From Flavobacteriales bacterium (GTDB lineage: Bacteria; Bacteroidota; Bacteroidia; Flavobacteriales_F; PHOS-HE28), in NCBI GenBank assembly GCA_016702645.1, contig JADJDP010000030.1:1-49730 (forward strand): a DNA stretch of 49,730 nt, in the 5' to 3' direction. The notes beneath the pieces are model-generated. The model was not told the origin of the DNA. It saw only the letters and a program-made list of their open reading frames with translations, and made no database searches. This document shows positions 33,301 through 42,196 of this stretch, one piece after another. Position 1 is the first letter of the stretch. Each line of letters begins with the position of its first letter. A program made the position numbers and the translations under genes.

Positions 33301-34127
33301 ACCACGGCGAACTGCTGGATGCTCGGAACGAAGGTGATGGTCCCCGTCACGGGGTTGATCTGCACCGCATTGGCACCACCGCTGGTTACGATGGGCTGCA
33401 ACGCTGAGTAACCGGCGCTGTAAGGAATGTTGGTGCCGTTGGCGCCCAGTGCATTGGTCAGATTGAAGGAAAGGGAATCACCATCGGCATCGTTGAAACC
33501 GTGGTTGTAGCTCACGCTCTGGCCCACGCAGGCGAAGGGTGTGGGGGTGTTGAGGTAGGTGGGCGAGTTGTTGCAGGTCGCCAGTGTATTGTTCAACCGC
33601 GCGTACAGATAGAGGTTGCGATCGCCAGGGTTGTTTAGCGAGGTGATGGCGTTGTTGCGGCAGCAGAGGTCCCAATCAACGATCCAATCCGTTCCGCAAC
33701 CGGCGTAAGCGCTCAGGTTCACGACCGCACTGTAGCGGTAACGCTGGATGCCGTAGGTGCCGGAAGCGCTGTTGCAACGGTCGGTGGCGGTAAGGCACAC
33801 CGGCGTCACCAGGTCCACGCCATCCAGGCTGAAACAAGGGGTGAGGTTGGCACCGCACTGGGTGCTGCGCACGCGGAACTGTCGCCCGTTGCTGCAATTG
33901 GTGGGTGCGTCCACACCATTGCAATCACGGTAGAAGTTGAGCCGTACCCGGTAGATGTTGCTCCCGATGCACTCGTAGGTGAGCTCCCCACCCATGGCGT
34001 GGGTGGCGCGTGCCTCGCCCTGCCAGAGCAGCAGGCCCGCCAACGGGAGCACCAGGGTGCGAAGGGTCTTCAAAAAAGCGGATCCCGCCTTGCGGGCCGC
34101 GATCGAGAGGCGTTGTTGTCTTGCCAT
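24371..34127 (-). CDS. Giant T9SS adhesin with 31 PKD/Ig-like repeats and gliding-type C-terminal domain (frameshifts)
   Basis: About 3250 residues. A signal peptide (MARQQRLSIAARKAG...) is followed by a non-repeat head (about residues 40-410: ATHAMGGELTYECIG, YRDCNG, CCRNNAITSLNN) typical of large Bacteroidota surface proteins. Then come 31 repeats of about 88 residues, each with the pattern ANAGPDQxLCTP ... GTWTLVSGTG ... ITGLxVGxNxFxWTxxNGPC. The end (DAYSPNGDGTNDTF ... FNRWGNKVYEA ... YYYVLDLGNG) is the gliding-motility C-terminal sorting domain. One extra base near 32825 breaks the frame between head and repeats (LAGQLP / GAVTGTWS), and a compensating pair near 31845 and 31750 garbles part of repeat 5. 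I read it as one gene. PorP/SprF and OmpA genes follow directly. Confidence 0.88.
24670..32898 (-). repeat. 31 tandem ~265-bp repeats coding PKD/Ig-like modules
   Basis: Counted by the (N/D)AGPDQ core at each repeat start, 31 units run from 32898 down to 24670 without interruption. Units vary at many positions, so this is an old, diversified array rather than a fresh expansion. Almost every unit has one Cys just after DQxL and a second in NGPC. The array is a likely site of assembly collapse or expansion. Confidence 0.9.
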
Positions 34128-34241
34128 GTACCGACCAGCTTTGCGTGCCTCCCGAATGTCGAACGCAGATGTCCATCATCTGTGATCACTGCTGCGCGCA
34201 CGACCAACTGGGCGTGAACACAACTCCGGGAGGGTACCGGA

Positions 34242-34249
34242 CAAACCTA
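34242..34249 (-). promoter_or_regulatory. Possible -7 box for the adhesin operon
   Basis: TAGGTTTG on the minus strand fits TAnnTTTG exactly and lies about 115 bp before the adhesin start. I found no clear TTG at -33. The rest of the 34128-34465 gap shows no gene or strong structure that I can support. Confidence 0.4.
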
Positions 34250-34465
34250 GAGGCGGTCCATTGCGGTCCACTTCGCGCACGCTCGCACTTGTCAACACGC
34301 AGGTGTGGGACGATCACGAACTCGCGCAGTGGTCTGCCGTCCTGGCCTTGGAAGAGGGATCGGCGACCCTGCGCCTAGGGCACGGTGGTTTCGTGTTATC
34401 CAGCCGTGCGTTGGACCGATCGCTCCCGCGCATAGCTTTCGATGCCAACCAAACCCTACCCCGCC

Positions 34466-36019
34466 ATGCGCTCCATCTACCCCATCCTTGTTCTTGCCTT
34501 CGTGCTTTCCGGCTGCCGCCGCGAAGAACTCAGCGATGCCAGTTCCGCCGATCAAGGTCCCGTGCTCCAGGAGCGCAGTGACCTCCAGCCCGTGCCCGAT
34601 GGTGATCCACTCTCACAGGACGTAGTGGACGAACTCGTGATCCGCACCCTGGAAGATCGCAACGACTTCCACTGGGAATGGATGGACGTGCGCACCCTGT
34701 GGAGCGCGGCACAATACAATGACCACAGCCTTGCCATCGGCTACCAGCCCGCTAACGCCGGGAACGTGGAGGACGCGTTGCACGCGATCAATATCCGAAG
34801 CACGCCGTGGAAGGCGGTACACGATGCGTTGCTCGATCGCATCCTCACGGAACTGAACGCATCGCGCACCACCGGCACCATCACCCTCGAGGACATCCTC
34901 GTGGAGGATGATCCCGTACTGCCGATCCTCACGTTGCGTATCACCGACAAGCGGGTGATCACCATGCTGCGGAACCTGCGCAATGTGCGCTACGTGGAAC
35001 CGATCGATTACTGGCCGGCCATTGCACAAGGTGAGGAAGGCCGTAGCACCAGCGGATGCAGCAGCAGTACCACCGCCGTGAACGCCGCTGACATCACGAC
35101 CATCACGCCGAACGCACGACTGCCGTGGAACTTCAACAACCACAACATTCCCGGAGCATGGGCCAACGCCACCGGGAGCGGCATCACCGTGGGGATGATC
35201 GATGCGGGCCTCAGTTCCGCGCAACCGCTCATCGGCAGCGACTTCAACAACGGCGATAGCAACGTGGGCCGCACGATCACCACGGGCTACACGTACAGCA
35301 ATTCCGCATACAGCACCTGCACGCACGGCACCAGCATGAGCGGACAGGCCGTTGGTCCGCGCAACAACAGCGGTGCCGCCACCGGGGTGGCCTACCGTAG
35401 CAGCCTGTCCTTCATCCGCGGTTGCCAGGACGTGGTGCTGAACCTCAGCAGCGAACTCACCGGCGTGAAGAACGCATTGATCGCCCATGGCGACAACAAC
35501 GCGGTGCGCGTGATCAGCATGAGCATCGGCACACCGTTCAGCAGTGGTTTGTTGAGCGATGGTGTGAACTACGCGCACGGCAAAGGCAAGATGATCATGG
35601 CCGCAGCAGGCACCAGCTTCGGCTGGACGAGCTGGTGGGGCGTGATCTATCCCGCAGCGCTCACCAAGTGCGTGGCCGTTACCGGCGTAAAGGAGAACGG
35701 GAGCAAGTGCGGCAGTTGCCACGATGGTAGCCAAGTGGACCTCACCATCTGCATGGAGCGCAACGCGAGCAGTTCACGCAATTCCCTGAGCCTGCCACCG
35801 AGCGGAACCACCCCCACCTACATCGGTGGCAGCAGCAGTGCGACCAGCACAGCAGCGGGCATCGCATCGCTGGTGTGGAGCGTGCGACCGAACGCGACAC
35901 GCGAGCAGATCCTCCAATGTCTCACGAGCACCGCACAGTTCGCGGCGGCACCCAGCAGCAGCAAAGGCTATGGGAACATCAACGCGGCAGCGGCTGTGAA
36001 CTGCGCACTGGCGCTGTAG
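34466..36019 (+). CDS. Subtilisin-like (S8) serine protease lipoprotein
   Basis: 517 residues from the ATG at 34466, which gives a good lipoprotein signal MRSIYPILVLAFVLSGC (Cys17); an ATG 24 bp earlier is less convincing. A prodomain-like region covers about residues 50-190. The S8 catalytic triad is readable: Asp246 in GMIDAGLSS, His287 in THGTSMSG, and Ser457 in GSSSATSTAAGIASL, which aligns with the usual GTSMATPHVAG. No sorting domain follows. The protein should be anchored in the outer membrane or periplasm and degrade or process envelope proteins (inference). It is divergent from the giant adhesin operon, with a 340-bp gap. A perfect hairpin terminator follows. Confidence 0.9.
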   Translation: MRSIYPILVLAFVLSGCRREELSDASSADQGPVLQERSDLQPVPDGDPLSQDVVDELVIRTLEDRNDFHWEWMDVRTLWSAAQYNDHSLAIGYQPANAGNVEDALHAINIRSTPWKAVHDALLDRILTELNASRTTGTITLEDILVEDDPVLPILTLRITDKRVITMLRNLRNVRYVEPIDYWPAIAQGEEGRSTSGCSSSTTAVNAADITTITPNARLPWNFNNHNIPGAWANATGSGITVGMIDAGLSSAQPLIGSDFNNGDSNVGRTITTGYTYSNSAYSTCTHGTSMSGQAVGPRNNSGAATGVAYRSSLSFIRGCQDVVLNLSSELTGVKNALIAHGDNNAVRVISMSIGTPFSSGLLSDGVNYAHGKGKMIMAAAGTSFGWTSWWGVIYPAALTKCVAVTGVKENGSKCGSCHDGSQVDLTICMERNASSSRNSLSLPPSGTTPTYIGGSSSATSTAAGIASLVWSVRPNATREQILQCLTSTAQFAAAPSSSKGYGNINAAAAVNCALAL

Positions 36020-36038
36020 TTCGCTCCCTGTTCCTTGG

Positions 36039-36067
36039 AAGGGCGATGCGCATGCGCATCGCCCTTC
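36039..36067 (+). terminator. Intrinsic terminator after the S8 protease
   Basis: GGGCGATGCGCA at 36041-36052 and its exact complement TGCGCATCGCCC form a near-perfect palindrome through 36064, followed by TTCTTC. It lies 21 bp after the protease stop. Confidence 0.75.
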
Positions 36068-36132
36068 TTCGTTCCCACCACCGTTCCCGGTGCGATCCGT
36101 GCCGTTCCTGAACGCATCGTCACATTCAACTA

Positions 36133-36140
36133 TATTTTTG
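36133..36140 (+). promoter_or_regulatory. Promoter -7 box for the BlaI-M56 operon
   Basis: TATTTTTG is an exact match to TAnnTTTG, in the only clearly AT-rich stretch of this region, 35 bp before the repressor ATG. A -33 element is only weakly suggested (TTCCTG at 36105-36110). Confidence 0.6.
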
Positions 36141-36148
36141 GCTGTTCG

Positions 36149-36162
36149 ACTATGTACTTAGT
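36149..36162 (+). promoter_or_regulatory. Palindromic operator candidate for BlaI/MecI repressor
   Basis: ACTAtGTACtTAGT is a 14-bp inverted repeat with 12 of 14 positions symmetric, overlapping the expected transcription start between the -7 box and the repressor ATG 13 bp downstream. BlaI/MecI repressors bind such short dyads with a GTAC/TGTA-like core and autoregulate their own operon. The assignment is by position and symmetry. Confidence 0.55.
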
Positions 36163-36174
36163 TATACTTGTGCC

Positions 36175-36540
36175 ATGGAACGATTGACGAAGGCCGAGGA
36201 GCAGGTGATGCAGGCGCTCTGGAAATTGGGGCCCTCCTTCGTGAAGGACCTGGTCCCGGCCATGCCGAAGCCAAGGCCAGCGATCACCACCGTCAGCACC
36301 ATCGTGCGCATCCTCGAAGAAAAGGGCTTCGTGGACCACGAGGCCTTCGGACGCAGCCACCGCTACTTCGCGAAGGTGACGCGGGAGGCATACAGCGGCC
36401 GCTCCATCAAGCGGCTCATGCGCGATTACTTCAGCGGCTCACCACAACAGCTCATGTCGTTCTTCATCGAGCGCGAAGAACTCGACACACGGGAACTCGA
36501 CGCGCTGCTAAAGATCATCAAGGACAAAAAGAAACGCTGA
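36175..36540 (+). CDS. BlaI/MecI/CopY family transcriptional repressor
   Basis: 121 residues. Winged-helix domain (residues 1-75: LTKAEEQVMQALWKLGPSFVKDL, TTVSTIVRILEEKGFVDHEAFGRSHRYF) followed by the helical dimerisation tail (RLMRDYFSGSPQQLMSFFIERE). Length and order match BlaI/MecI repressors. Its partner, a BlaR1-like M56 protease, starts 1 bp after the stop, so the pair is a sensor-repressor operon. Such pairs in Bacteroidota occur widely without beta-lactamase genes, and no beta-lactamase is seen here. The regulated target is therefore unknown, apart from probable autoregulation through the upstream palindrome. Confidence 0.93.
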   Translation: MERLTKAEEQVMQALWKLGPSFVKDLVPAMPKPRPAITTVSTIVRILEEKGFVDHEAFGRSHRYFAKVTREAYSGRSIKRLMRDYFSGSPQQLMSFFIEREELDTRELDALLKIIKDKKKR

Positions 36541-36541
36541 G

Positions 36542-37690
36542 ATGGAAGCCATCACCTACTATCTCAAAGCGAACCTGGTGTTCATCGCACTGTTCGCGAT
36601 CTATCACGTAGCGTTGCGTCGGGAGACCTGGTTCAGTGCGCGTCGTGCGTGGCTGCTCGCTACAGCGGTCCTTTCCTTGCTCCTGCTCCGCTGCTACCAT
36701 CGCTCCACGGCGAACCCGTGCTCCTTGCGTTCGACCTTCCCGGAATCGGTGGCAACACCCGCTGATGCTCCCCCCGCTGGCATCGACTGGATGGGCTACC
36801 TCTTCTACGCCCACCTCGGCGTATCCATCGCGTTGCTGCTGTTCCTGACCGTGCGTTGTGCCAACGCGTTCCGAAGCCTTGGAGCGGTGGGCGACGAAGC
36901 GGTTTCCTTCTTCCACATCGTGCGCATACCCACGAACACCAAGGCCCATGACCGCGACACACTCGTGGCCCATGAACGGGTGCATGTGCAACAAGGCCAC
37001 TCCTTCGACGTGGTGGCCTACGAGATCGTCTCCGCGATCTTCTGGAGCAACCCGTTGTGGCGTATCGCACTGCGCGAACTGAGGCTCGTGCACGAGCATA
37101 CCGCGGATGCGGTCGCGCGTGGCTCACACCGCAACTACGACGAGCTCCTGCTGGCGCACGCGCTCGGCGTACCCACGACATCGTTACTCAACACGTTCGG
37201 ATCATCGGACATAAAAAAAAGGATCATCATGTTGCACAACACCCGCTCTCCCCGACTCGCGCGCCGCAAACTCCTCTTCGCATTGCCCGCGCTCCTGCTG
37301 GCCACCTTGCTGGCCTCCTGGCAAGCTGTTCCCAGCACATCCCCCGCCTCGCGTTCCGCCGATGCGCTCGTTTTCGCCGGCGTGGACCAACAAGCTGAAT
37401 TCCCCGGAGGGATGGAAGCCCTGGCCCGCTACCTCGGTGACAACGTGCGCTACCCGAAGGCCGCCTTGGAGGCGAAGGCGGAAGGGACCGTGTACGTGGC
37501 ATTCACCGTGAAGGCCAATGGGAACGTTACCGATGTGAGCGTGAAGCGCGGTGTTCGCACCGATATGGACGAGGAGTCCGTTCGCGTGGTGAAGGGAATG
37601 CCCGCATGGAAACCGGCAACTGCGAAAGGCAAAGCAGTGGACGCGCAAATGACCTTGCCGATCTCCTTTCGGCTGGGCCAAGAGAAGTGA
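36542..37690 (+). CDS. BlaR1-like M56 peptidase with C-terminal TonB domain
   Basis: 382 residues. Three N-terminal membrane helices (ANLVFIALFAIYHVAL, AWLLATAVLSLLLL, LFYAHLGVSIALLLFLTV) precede the zinc-protease motif HERVH (His144-His148) and the downstream LVHEHTADAVA. A fourth helix (LLFALPALLLATLLASW) follows, then a periplasmic TonB/energy-transducer C-terminal domain (about residues 290-380: FPGGMEALARYLGDNVRYPKAALE, GTVYVAFTVKANGNVTDVSV). M56-TonB hybrids are common in Bacteroidota. By analogy with BlaR1 it should sense an envelope signal and trigger inactivation of the BlaI-type repressor. Stimulus unknown. Confidence 0.92.
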   Translation: MEAITYYLKANLVFIALFAIYHVALRRETWFSARRAWLLATAVLSLLLLRCYHRSTANPCSLRSTFPESVATPADAPPAGIDWMGYLFYAHLGVSIALLLFLTVRCANAFRSLGAVGDEAVSFFHIVRIPTNTKAHDRDTLVAHERVHVQQGHSFDVVAYEIVSAIFWSNPLWRIALRELRLVHEHTADAVARGSHRNYDELLLAHALGVPTTSLLNTFGSSDIKKRIIMLHNTRSPRLARRKLLFALPALLLATLLASWQAVPSTSPASRSADALVFAGVDQQAEFPGGMEALARYLGDNVRYPKAALEAKAEGTVYVAFTVKANGNVTDVSVKRGVRTDMDEESVRVVKGMPAWKPATAKGKAVDAQMTLPISFRLGQEK

Positions 37691-37712
37691 TGGTCCCTGG
37701 ATCACTGTGGAA

Positions 37713-37736
37713 GGGCGCTGGCAACAGCGCTCTTTT
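37713..37736 (+). terminator. Intrinsic terminator after the BlaI-M56 operon
   Basis: GGGCGCTG pairs with CAGCGCTC (one G-T pair) around a GCAA tetraloop and is followed by TTTT. It lies 22 bp after the M56 stop. Confidence 0.85.
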
Positions 37737-37829
37737 CATTCAACGCAACTTGTGAAGACCGACCAAGCGTGCTTACTTCCCGTGCGATCGTTCCCACAAG
37801 CGCGATCCGGGAGCAGTCCCCGAAGGATC

Positions 37830-40745
37830 CTATCTCACCAGCGTGATGGAGCCCTTGACCTCCTTGCGCTTCTGGTAAGGCAGGCGGTATCCCGCGCGAT
37901 ACACGTACACGCCATCCGGTGAAAACGCACCTCCATAGGTGCCGTCCCAGGAGCGAAGCGGATCGTTGGAGGCGAAAACGAGCTCGCCCCAGCGGTTGAA
38001 GATCTCCATGGAGAAGTCCTCCGGTTCACACTCTCCGTTCCAGGTCCACGAATCGTTCCTTCCGTCGTTGTCCGGGGTGAACGCCGAGGGGATCCACACA
38101 CTGCACGAGTCCGAGCAGTCCTGCAAGCGGATCGTTCGCTGCACTTCCACCACACCACAACTGAGCGTGGCGCGAAGCGTTACGAGCACTTCCCCTTCGG
38201 AATCGAACTTCACCAGCGGATCGATCTCCGTTGAACTGTTCACTGCCCCATCAAGGTCCCAATGCGCGCTCCACACCGCGGAGTCGGCCAGCAAGGTGAA
38301 CTGCACCGGCTCCTGCATGCATCGCGCATCATGGATGAAGTCCGCCTCGCACAAGCACTCCACTGCGGAAACGGAAGCCATGGCCTCATCGGTGCAACCG
38401 TTCATGTCGGTCACGTTGATGACATACGTTCCTGTATCGGACACCGCTGTTGGATCATCCACGGGTACGCCGTTCAGCGTGTACAAGGCGTTCATGCCAC
38501 CTACCGGGAACACCGTGCTCAAGTCAACCGTCTGCCAGGGACAGAGCGCGAACGAAAGGTCCGATCCAAGCGAAGGGCCGGGGTTCACGGTGAAGATCAC
38601 CAGCGCCGTATCGGTGCATGCGAAGCCGTTGGTCGCCACCAGTTGATAGTCGCCGGTGACAGCAACGGCCGTTGGATCGGCCACGATCGCGCCATCCAGC
38701 GTCCATTCCACGGAAAGCCCGGTTGTGGAGTACAACGCCGTCAGATCGAACGTCGATCCCTCGCAGACGGACGCCAGTTGATCCGTGCCCAACGCAGGTG
38801 CCGGGTCGATGGTCAACAACACCTGCGCGCTCGCCGTACAGCCGGAAGCGTTGGTGAGGGTGATCGTGTAAAGACCACTCGTGTTGACCGCTGTCGGGTC
38901 GGCAACGACAACACCGTTCAGCGTCCATTCCGCCGTGTTGGCACCGATGGCATACAACGTCGTGAGGTCCATGGTCCCTCCGCAAAGCGTGTGTGTCTGG
39001 CCTGCGCCCGTCACGGGGTTGGGAACGATCGTTACTTGCACGTAGGCGGTATCGCTACAGCCTGCCGCGTTGATGGCGATCAATTCGTACTGCCCGCTCA
39101 CATTGATCGCCGTGGGGTCGGGAACGGTGGTGCCAGTACCAACGTTGGTCCATGAGGTCGTCAGTGCGCCAGTGGCGAAGAAGCTCGTGAGATCGACACC
39201 AACACCATCACATACCGAAGTGGAAGCATCAGGACCCAGCACTGGACTTGCGATCGCGTTCACGGTCACGAAGGCCGTGTCCGTGCAGCTTGATACGCCG
39301 AGTGCGAACAACTCATAGGTCCCGGCGGCGATCACAGCTGATGGGTCCGCCACTGGAGCGCCTGCGAACTGCCATACAGCCAGAAGTCCCGTGGTGTTGT
39401 ACAACGAGGTCAGATCGAGCGAAGCGTTGCTGCACAGATCATGCGATTGGTCCGGGCCCAACGCCGGTGCCGCCTGCATCGTGACGATCACCTCCGCGGT
39501 GGTGGAACAGCCCGCCGCGTTCGTGACCGTGAGGGTATAGATGCCCGGGCTCACCACCGCCGTGGGGTCCGCAACGGGAACACCGCTCTCCGTCCACGCC
39601 GTCACATCGGTACCAGTGGAATAGAGGGCTGTGAGATCAACGGTCGCACCCGCACACATGTTCACGCCTTGATCGGGACCCAACACGGGACCCGGAACAA
39701 TGTTGAGCGTGACCAACGCTGTGTCGTTGCAATTGCCGAGGTTCTGGCCGATCAACTGGTACACACCGGGTGCCGTGGCCGCGTTGGCGGTAGCAGCGGT
39801 GATGGGGACCCCATCCAAGGACCATACAGGTATCACCCCTGTCATCGGGAACAGCGCCGCCAGATCCACCGGGCCCGCATCAATGCAATGATCCACGACC
39901 TGATCGGGACCGAGTGCAATGGCGGGCATGGCCTGTACATCGTACGTTCCATAATAGAAGCATCCACTCCAATCGGAGCCTTCCACCTGGTACTGCCCGG
40001 GCTGGCTCACAGCCGTTGGATCGGGGACAATGGCCCCGGTCCACGAATTCCAAAAGGTGAACGTGAGGCCCATGCCCCAGCCGCCCCAATTATTCTGGAA
40101 ATAGGTTTGGATGTCCGCGGTCTCGCCCGGACAGATGTATGCCGTTTGCCAGCCCATGTCGATCATGCACGGCGGCGGTGGACTGCTGAAACCAAAAGAG
40201 AATGCACCGCTCCCCGCTCCTCCATCGAACCAACCCGGCGTCCACGTGCCACCCGGCCCCGTGCCACCGTTGGCACAGGCCGTATCGATCACCGTGATGG
40301 TCCACGTGCCGTCCGCATAATCACCAACAAATACGTCGAGCGATCCACCTTGTGGCAGGAAGGTGCCCGTGAAGGGTGCCGCACCCGTGGTGATGTTGTT
40401 CACCGCCCAGAGCGAGAAATTGGTGTTGGTGTAATTCTGCCCACCCGCGCCGTTGAAAGCCGAGAGCAACAAGGTGGTGCCCTCCGGAGAGGTCAACGAA
40501 ACCTGCAGGGTTTGCGGATGATCGCTGGTGATGTTGATGAGCACGCTCTCGAGGTACGAACCCCACGACCAGCCGTCCGGATAGATCAGGTAGCCCACCC
40601 CACCCACGGTGGCCGTGAAGGTGCTCGTATCGCACGGGGGGATCGGGCCGCTCGTGAAAGGGAAAGTCTGGGCAGCCGCCGGCCGAACGAGTCCCAGCGC
40701 TAGCAAGAGCATTGTACAAGAGCGGGCGAATGCGGACCGAAACAT
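37830..40745 (-). CDS. Surface protein with proprotein-convertase P-domain, seven Ig-like repeats and gliding-type C-terminal domain
   Basis: 971 residues. The ATG at 40745 is chosen because it begins a good signal peptide (MFRSAFARSCTMLLLALGLVRPAAAQ); the open frame upstream has none. After the head comes a P-domain (about residues 60-150, LINITSDHPQTLQVSLTSPEGTTLLL and YADGTWTITVIDTACANGG). Then seven Cys-containing repeats start with LGPDQ-like cores (ALGPDQVVDHC, VLGPDQGVNMC, ALGPDQSHDLC and so on), related in style to the giant adhesin. The C-terminus (SVWIPSAFTPDNDGRNDSW ... IFNRWGELVFASND ... GVYVYRAGYRLPYQKR) is a type B gliding sorting domain. No PorP gene adjoins it, so it may use the one at 23.4 kb. 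TAGCTTGC at 40776-40769 could be its -7 box. Confidence 0.92.
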   Translation of the reverse strand: MFRSAFARSCTMLLLALGLVRPAAAQTFPFTSGPIPPCDTSTFTATVGGVGYLIYPDGWSWGSYLESVLINITSDHPQTLQVSLTSPEGTTLLLSAFNGAGGQNYTNTNFSLWAVNNITTGAAPFTGTFLPQGGSLDVFVGDYADGTWTITVIDTACANGGTGPGGTWTPGWFDGGAGSGAFSFGFSSPPPPCMIDMGWQTAYICPGETADIQTYFQNNWGGWGMGLTFTFWNSWTGAIVPDPTAVSQPGQYQVEGSDWSGCFYYGTYDVQAMPAIALGPDQVVDHCIDAGPVDLAALFPMTGVIPVWSLDGVPITAATANAATAPGVYQLIGQNLGNCNDTALVTLNIVPGPVLGPDQGVNMCAGATVDLTALYSTGTDVTAWTESGVPVADPTAVVSPGIYTLTVTNAAGCSTTAEVIVTMQAAPALGPDQSHDLCSNASLDLTSLYNTTGLLAVWQFAGAPVADPSAVIAAGTYELFALGVSSCTDTAFVTVNAIASPVLGPDASTSVCDGVGVDLTSFFATGALTTSWTNVGTGTTVPDPTAINVSGQYELIAINAAGCSDTAYVQVTIVPNPVTGAGQTHTLCGGTMDLTTLYAIGANTAEWTLNGVVVADPTAVNTSGLYTITLTNASGCTASAQVLLTIDPAPALGTDQLASVCEGSTFDLTALYSTTGLSVEWTLDGAIVADPTAVAVTGDYQLVATNGFACTDTALVIFTVNPGPSLGSDLSFALCPWQTVDLSTVFPVGGMNALYTLNGVPVDDPTAVSDTGTYVINVTDMNGCTDEAMASVSAVECLCEADFIHDARCMQEPVQFTLLADSAVWSAHWDLDGAVNSSTEIDPLVKFDSEGEVLVTLRATLSCGVVEVQRTIRLQDCSDSCSVWIPSAFTPDNDGRNDSWTWNGECEPEDFSMEIFNRWGELVFASNDPLRSWDGTYGGAFSPDGVYVYRAGYRLPYQKRKEVKGSITLVR

Positions 40746-40988
40746 GTCTGAAGGGCGACTTGAAGGCAGCAAGCTACCTGTTCCCTGAAGTGGTGACGCA
40801 TATTGGCGAAATGGTGGCCTGCCTAGGTCACCTGCCTGCACGCTCGGAACACGCTGCGGGGGTGTAGAGGACACCCGATGGATCCAGTGCGTTCGATCCG
40901 AAGCGATCCGATCTATCTTGTTCGTGAGCAGCGCCACCCGGCACGATCGTGTCTGCCTGATGTTCCGCACCGACCAGAAACCCCTGTC

Positions 40989-41937
40989 ATGAAAAGGACA
41001 AGCCCGATCTGGTTCACGCTCGCTGTGCTGGCCTTCGCAAGTGGATGCAACAAGGAGGAGGGTTCGCCCGGACATCCAATGCCCCCCATCTTCGAACACC
41101 CCCTGTATGCCTGGCACACTGCTAACGAGTTGGCGGCCACACAATCGTTCACGGTGGACGCCGCAACGGGCGGCACCCTGGAACTCAGCGGGCATGCGAA
41201 GATCGTCTTTGCCCCTGCGGCTTTCATCACCAGCGCAGGTGCACCAGTGAGCGGAACGGTCCGGGTGAACGTGTTGGTGGTACTGGACGCGGCAGCCATG
41301 GTGCTGGTGAACAAGACCTCGATCGGCGACAACAATGGGACGCGCCAACTGCTCAAAAGCGGTGGCGAACTGAAGATCACAGCGGACAAAGACAACGTGG
41401 CAGTGGGGATCGTGCCGAACAGCGCCACAGTGATGCTGCCCGGTAGCGACCCCGATACCGACATGCGCACCTGCTACAGTACCCAAATGGCCTCCTACAC
41501 GGGCGACCTGGTTTGGACCATCACGGCCGACACCGCCTACGTCGGTGCCGGACAGCATTCTGGAGGCGTTCGGCGAAGGGGACTGGTTCTACTACACCTT
41601 CACCATCAACACCCTCGGGTGGGTCGGTTGCGGCACCTTTGAGCCGGGGGCGACAACGGCCTTCAATGTCGCATTGGCTCCAGGGGCCGACTATGAAAAC
41701 GCCCATGTGTGGGTAGTGGTACCCGCGCTCAACACCGCTGCCAGGCGGTCGGGAGGTGTCCCCCACTTTGGCAACCTTCCTATTGGCCAGGCCGCCGTTA
41801 TCGTCTCCCTCGCTGAAGTGCATGGTTACTACTTCGCCTCGTTCACCAACATCACCATCGCCAACGGGCTTGCGCCGAGCCTCACCTACCAGGCCACCAC
41901 ATTGGCGCAGTTCGAGGCGGCTGTGCGCGCGCTGTGA
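40989..41937 (+). CDS. Lipoprotein of unknown function, one frameshift
   Basis: About 315 residues. The start gives a lipoprotein signal MKRTSPIWFTLAVLAFASGC (Cys20). The mature part has a beta-rich pattern (SFTVDAATGGTLELSGHAKIVFAPAAFITSAGAPVSGTVRVNVLVV) reminiscent of the carboxypeptidase-regulatory-like/ZU5-type head found in Bacteroidota lipoproteins, then DLVWTITADT. The frame breaks at about 41545; the next frame continues with DSILEAFGEGDWFYYTFTINTLGWVGCGTF and runs to a stop at 41937, with the same style and no missing segment obvious. The two parts together are therefore one gene. I do not recognise a named family. It is divergent from the P-domain protein. Confidence 0.7.
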
Positions 41938-41945
41938 CCTGGTAA

Positions 41946-41988
41946 CGGCTGCGAGCCGCAGGGTCGTGCGTTAAGTGCACGGACAGAC
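41946..41988 (+). repeat. REP-like hairpin repeat, copy 1 (truncated)
   Basis: Contains the upstream hairpin GGCTGCGAGCC and the shared core GTTAAGTGCACGGACAG. After CGGACAGAC it leaves the consensus and becomes the 3' end of the IS110 remnant. It is one of five copies in the gaps between 41.9 and 48.1 kb. Confidence 0.8.
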
Positions 41989-41993
41989 TTATT

Positions 41994-42196
41994 CTATGTC
42001 ATTTTCAAATGTGATCTTGAGGGTTCGAGGAAGGGCTTGAAGGGCTGGCCTCTGCGGATGACGGCACACACGCGGTGGACAAGCTTGTTGCGCACAGCGT
42101 TCACCACCAGGATGGGCTTCTTTCCTTCAGCGCGCTTGCGCTCGTAGTAATCCCGTAGTTCTCCCGGCTCGCGAACGCTGACCAGCGCCGCGCGGA
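41994..42196 (-). pseudogene. IS110-family transposase, C-terminal remnant
   Basis: The minus-strand frame ending at TAG 41994-41996 reads SIRAALVSV ... LRDYYERKRAEGKKPILVVNAVRNKLVHRVCAVIRRGQPF. The pattern YYxRKxAEGKxxxLVxNAVRNKLVxRVxA is the conserved tail of IS110 (Transposase_20) enzymes. Only about 65 residues remain; the N-terminal RuvC-like domain and the rest are missing, because the neighbouring gene begins at 42202. It is an insertion-sequence scar abutting REP-like copy 1. Confidence 0.75.

Noticed and set aside
32676..34127. Head of the adhesin as a separate 483-residue protein
   Set aside because: Its last ~45 residues are out-of-frame noise, and the correct repeat text continues in the next frame from the same point, so it is the N-terminus of the giant gene.
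34261..34465. Possible small gene between adhesin operon and S8 protease (VNTQVWDDHELAQWSAV...)
   Set aside because: Short, no start with ribosome site, no family pattern, and the frame runs out of phase into the protease gene.
36175..37690. Beta-lactam resistance locus
   Set aside because: Only repressor and M56 sensor are present; there is no beta-lactamase or PBP2a-like gene, and the sensor has a TonB-type domain.
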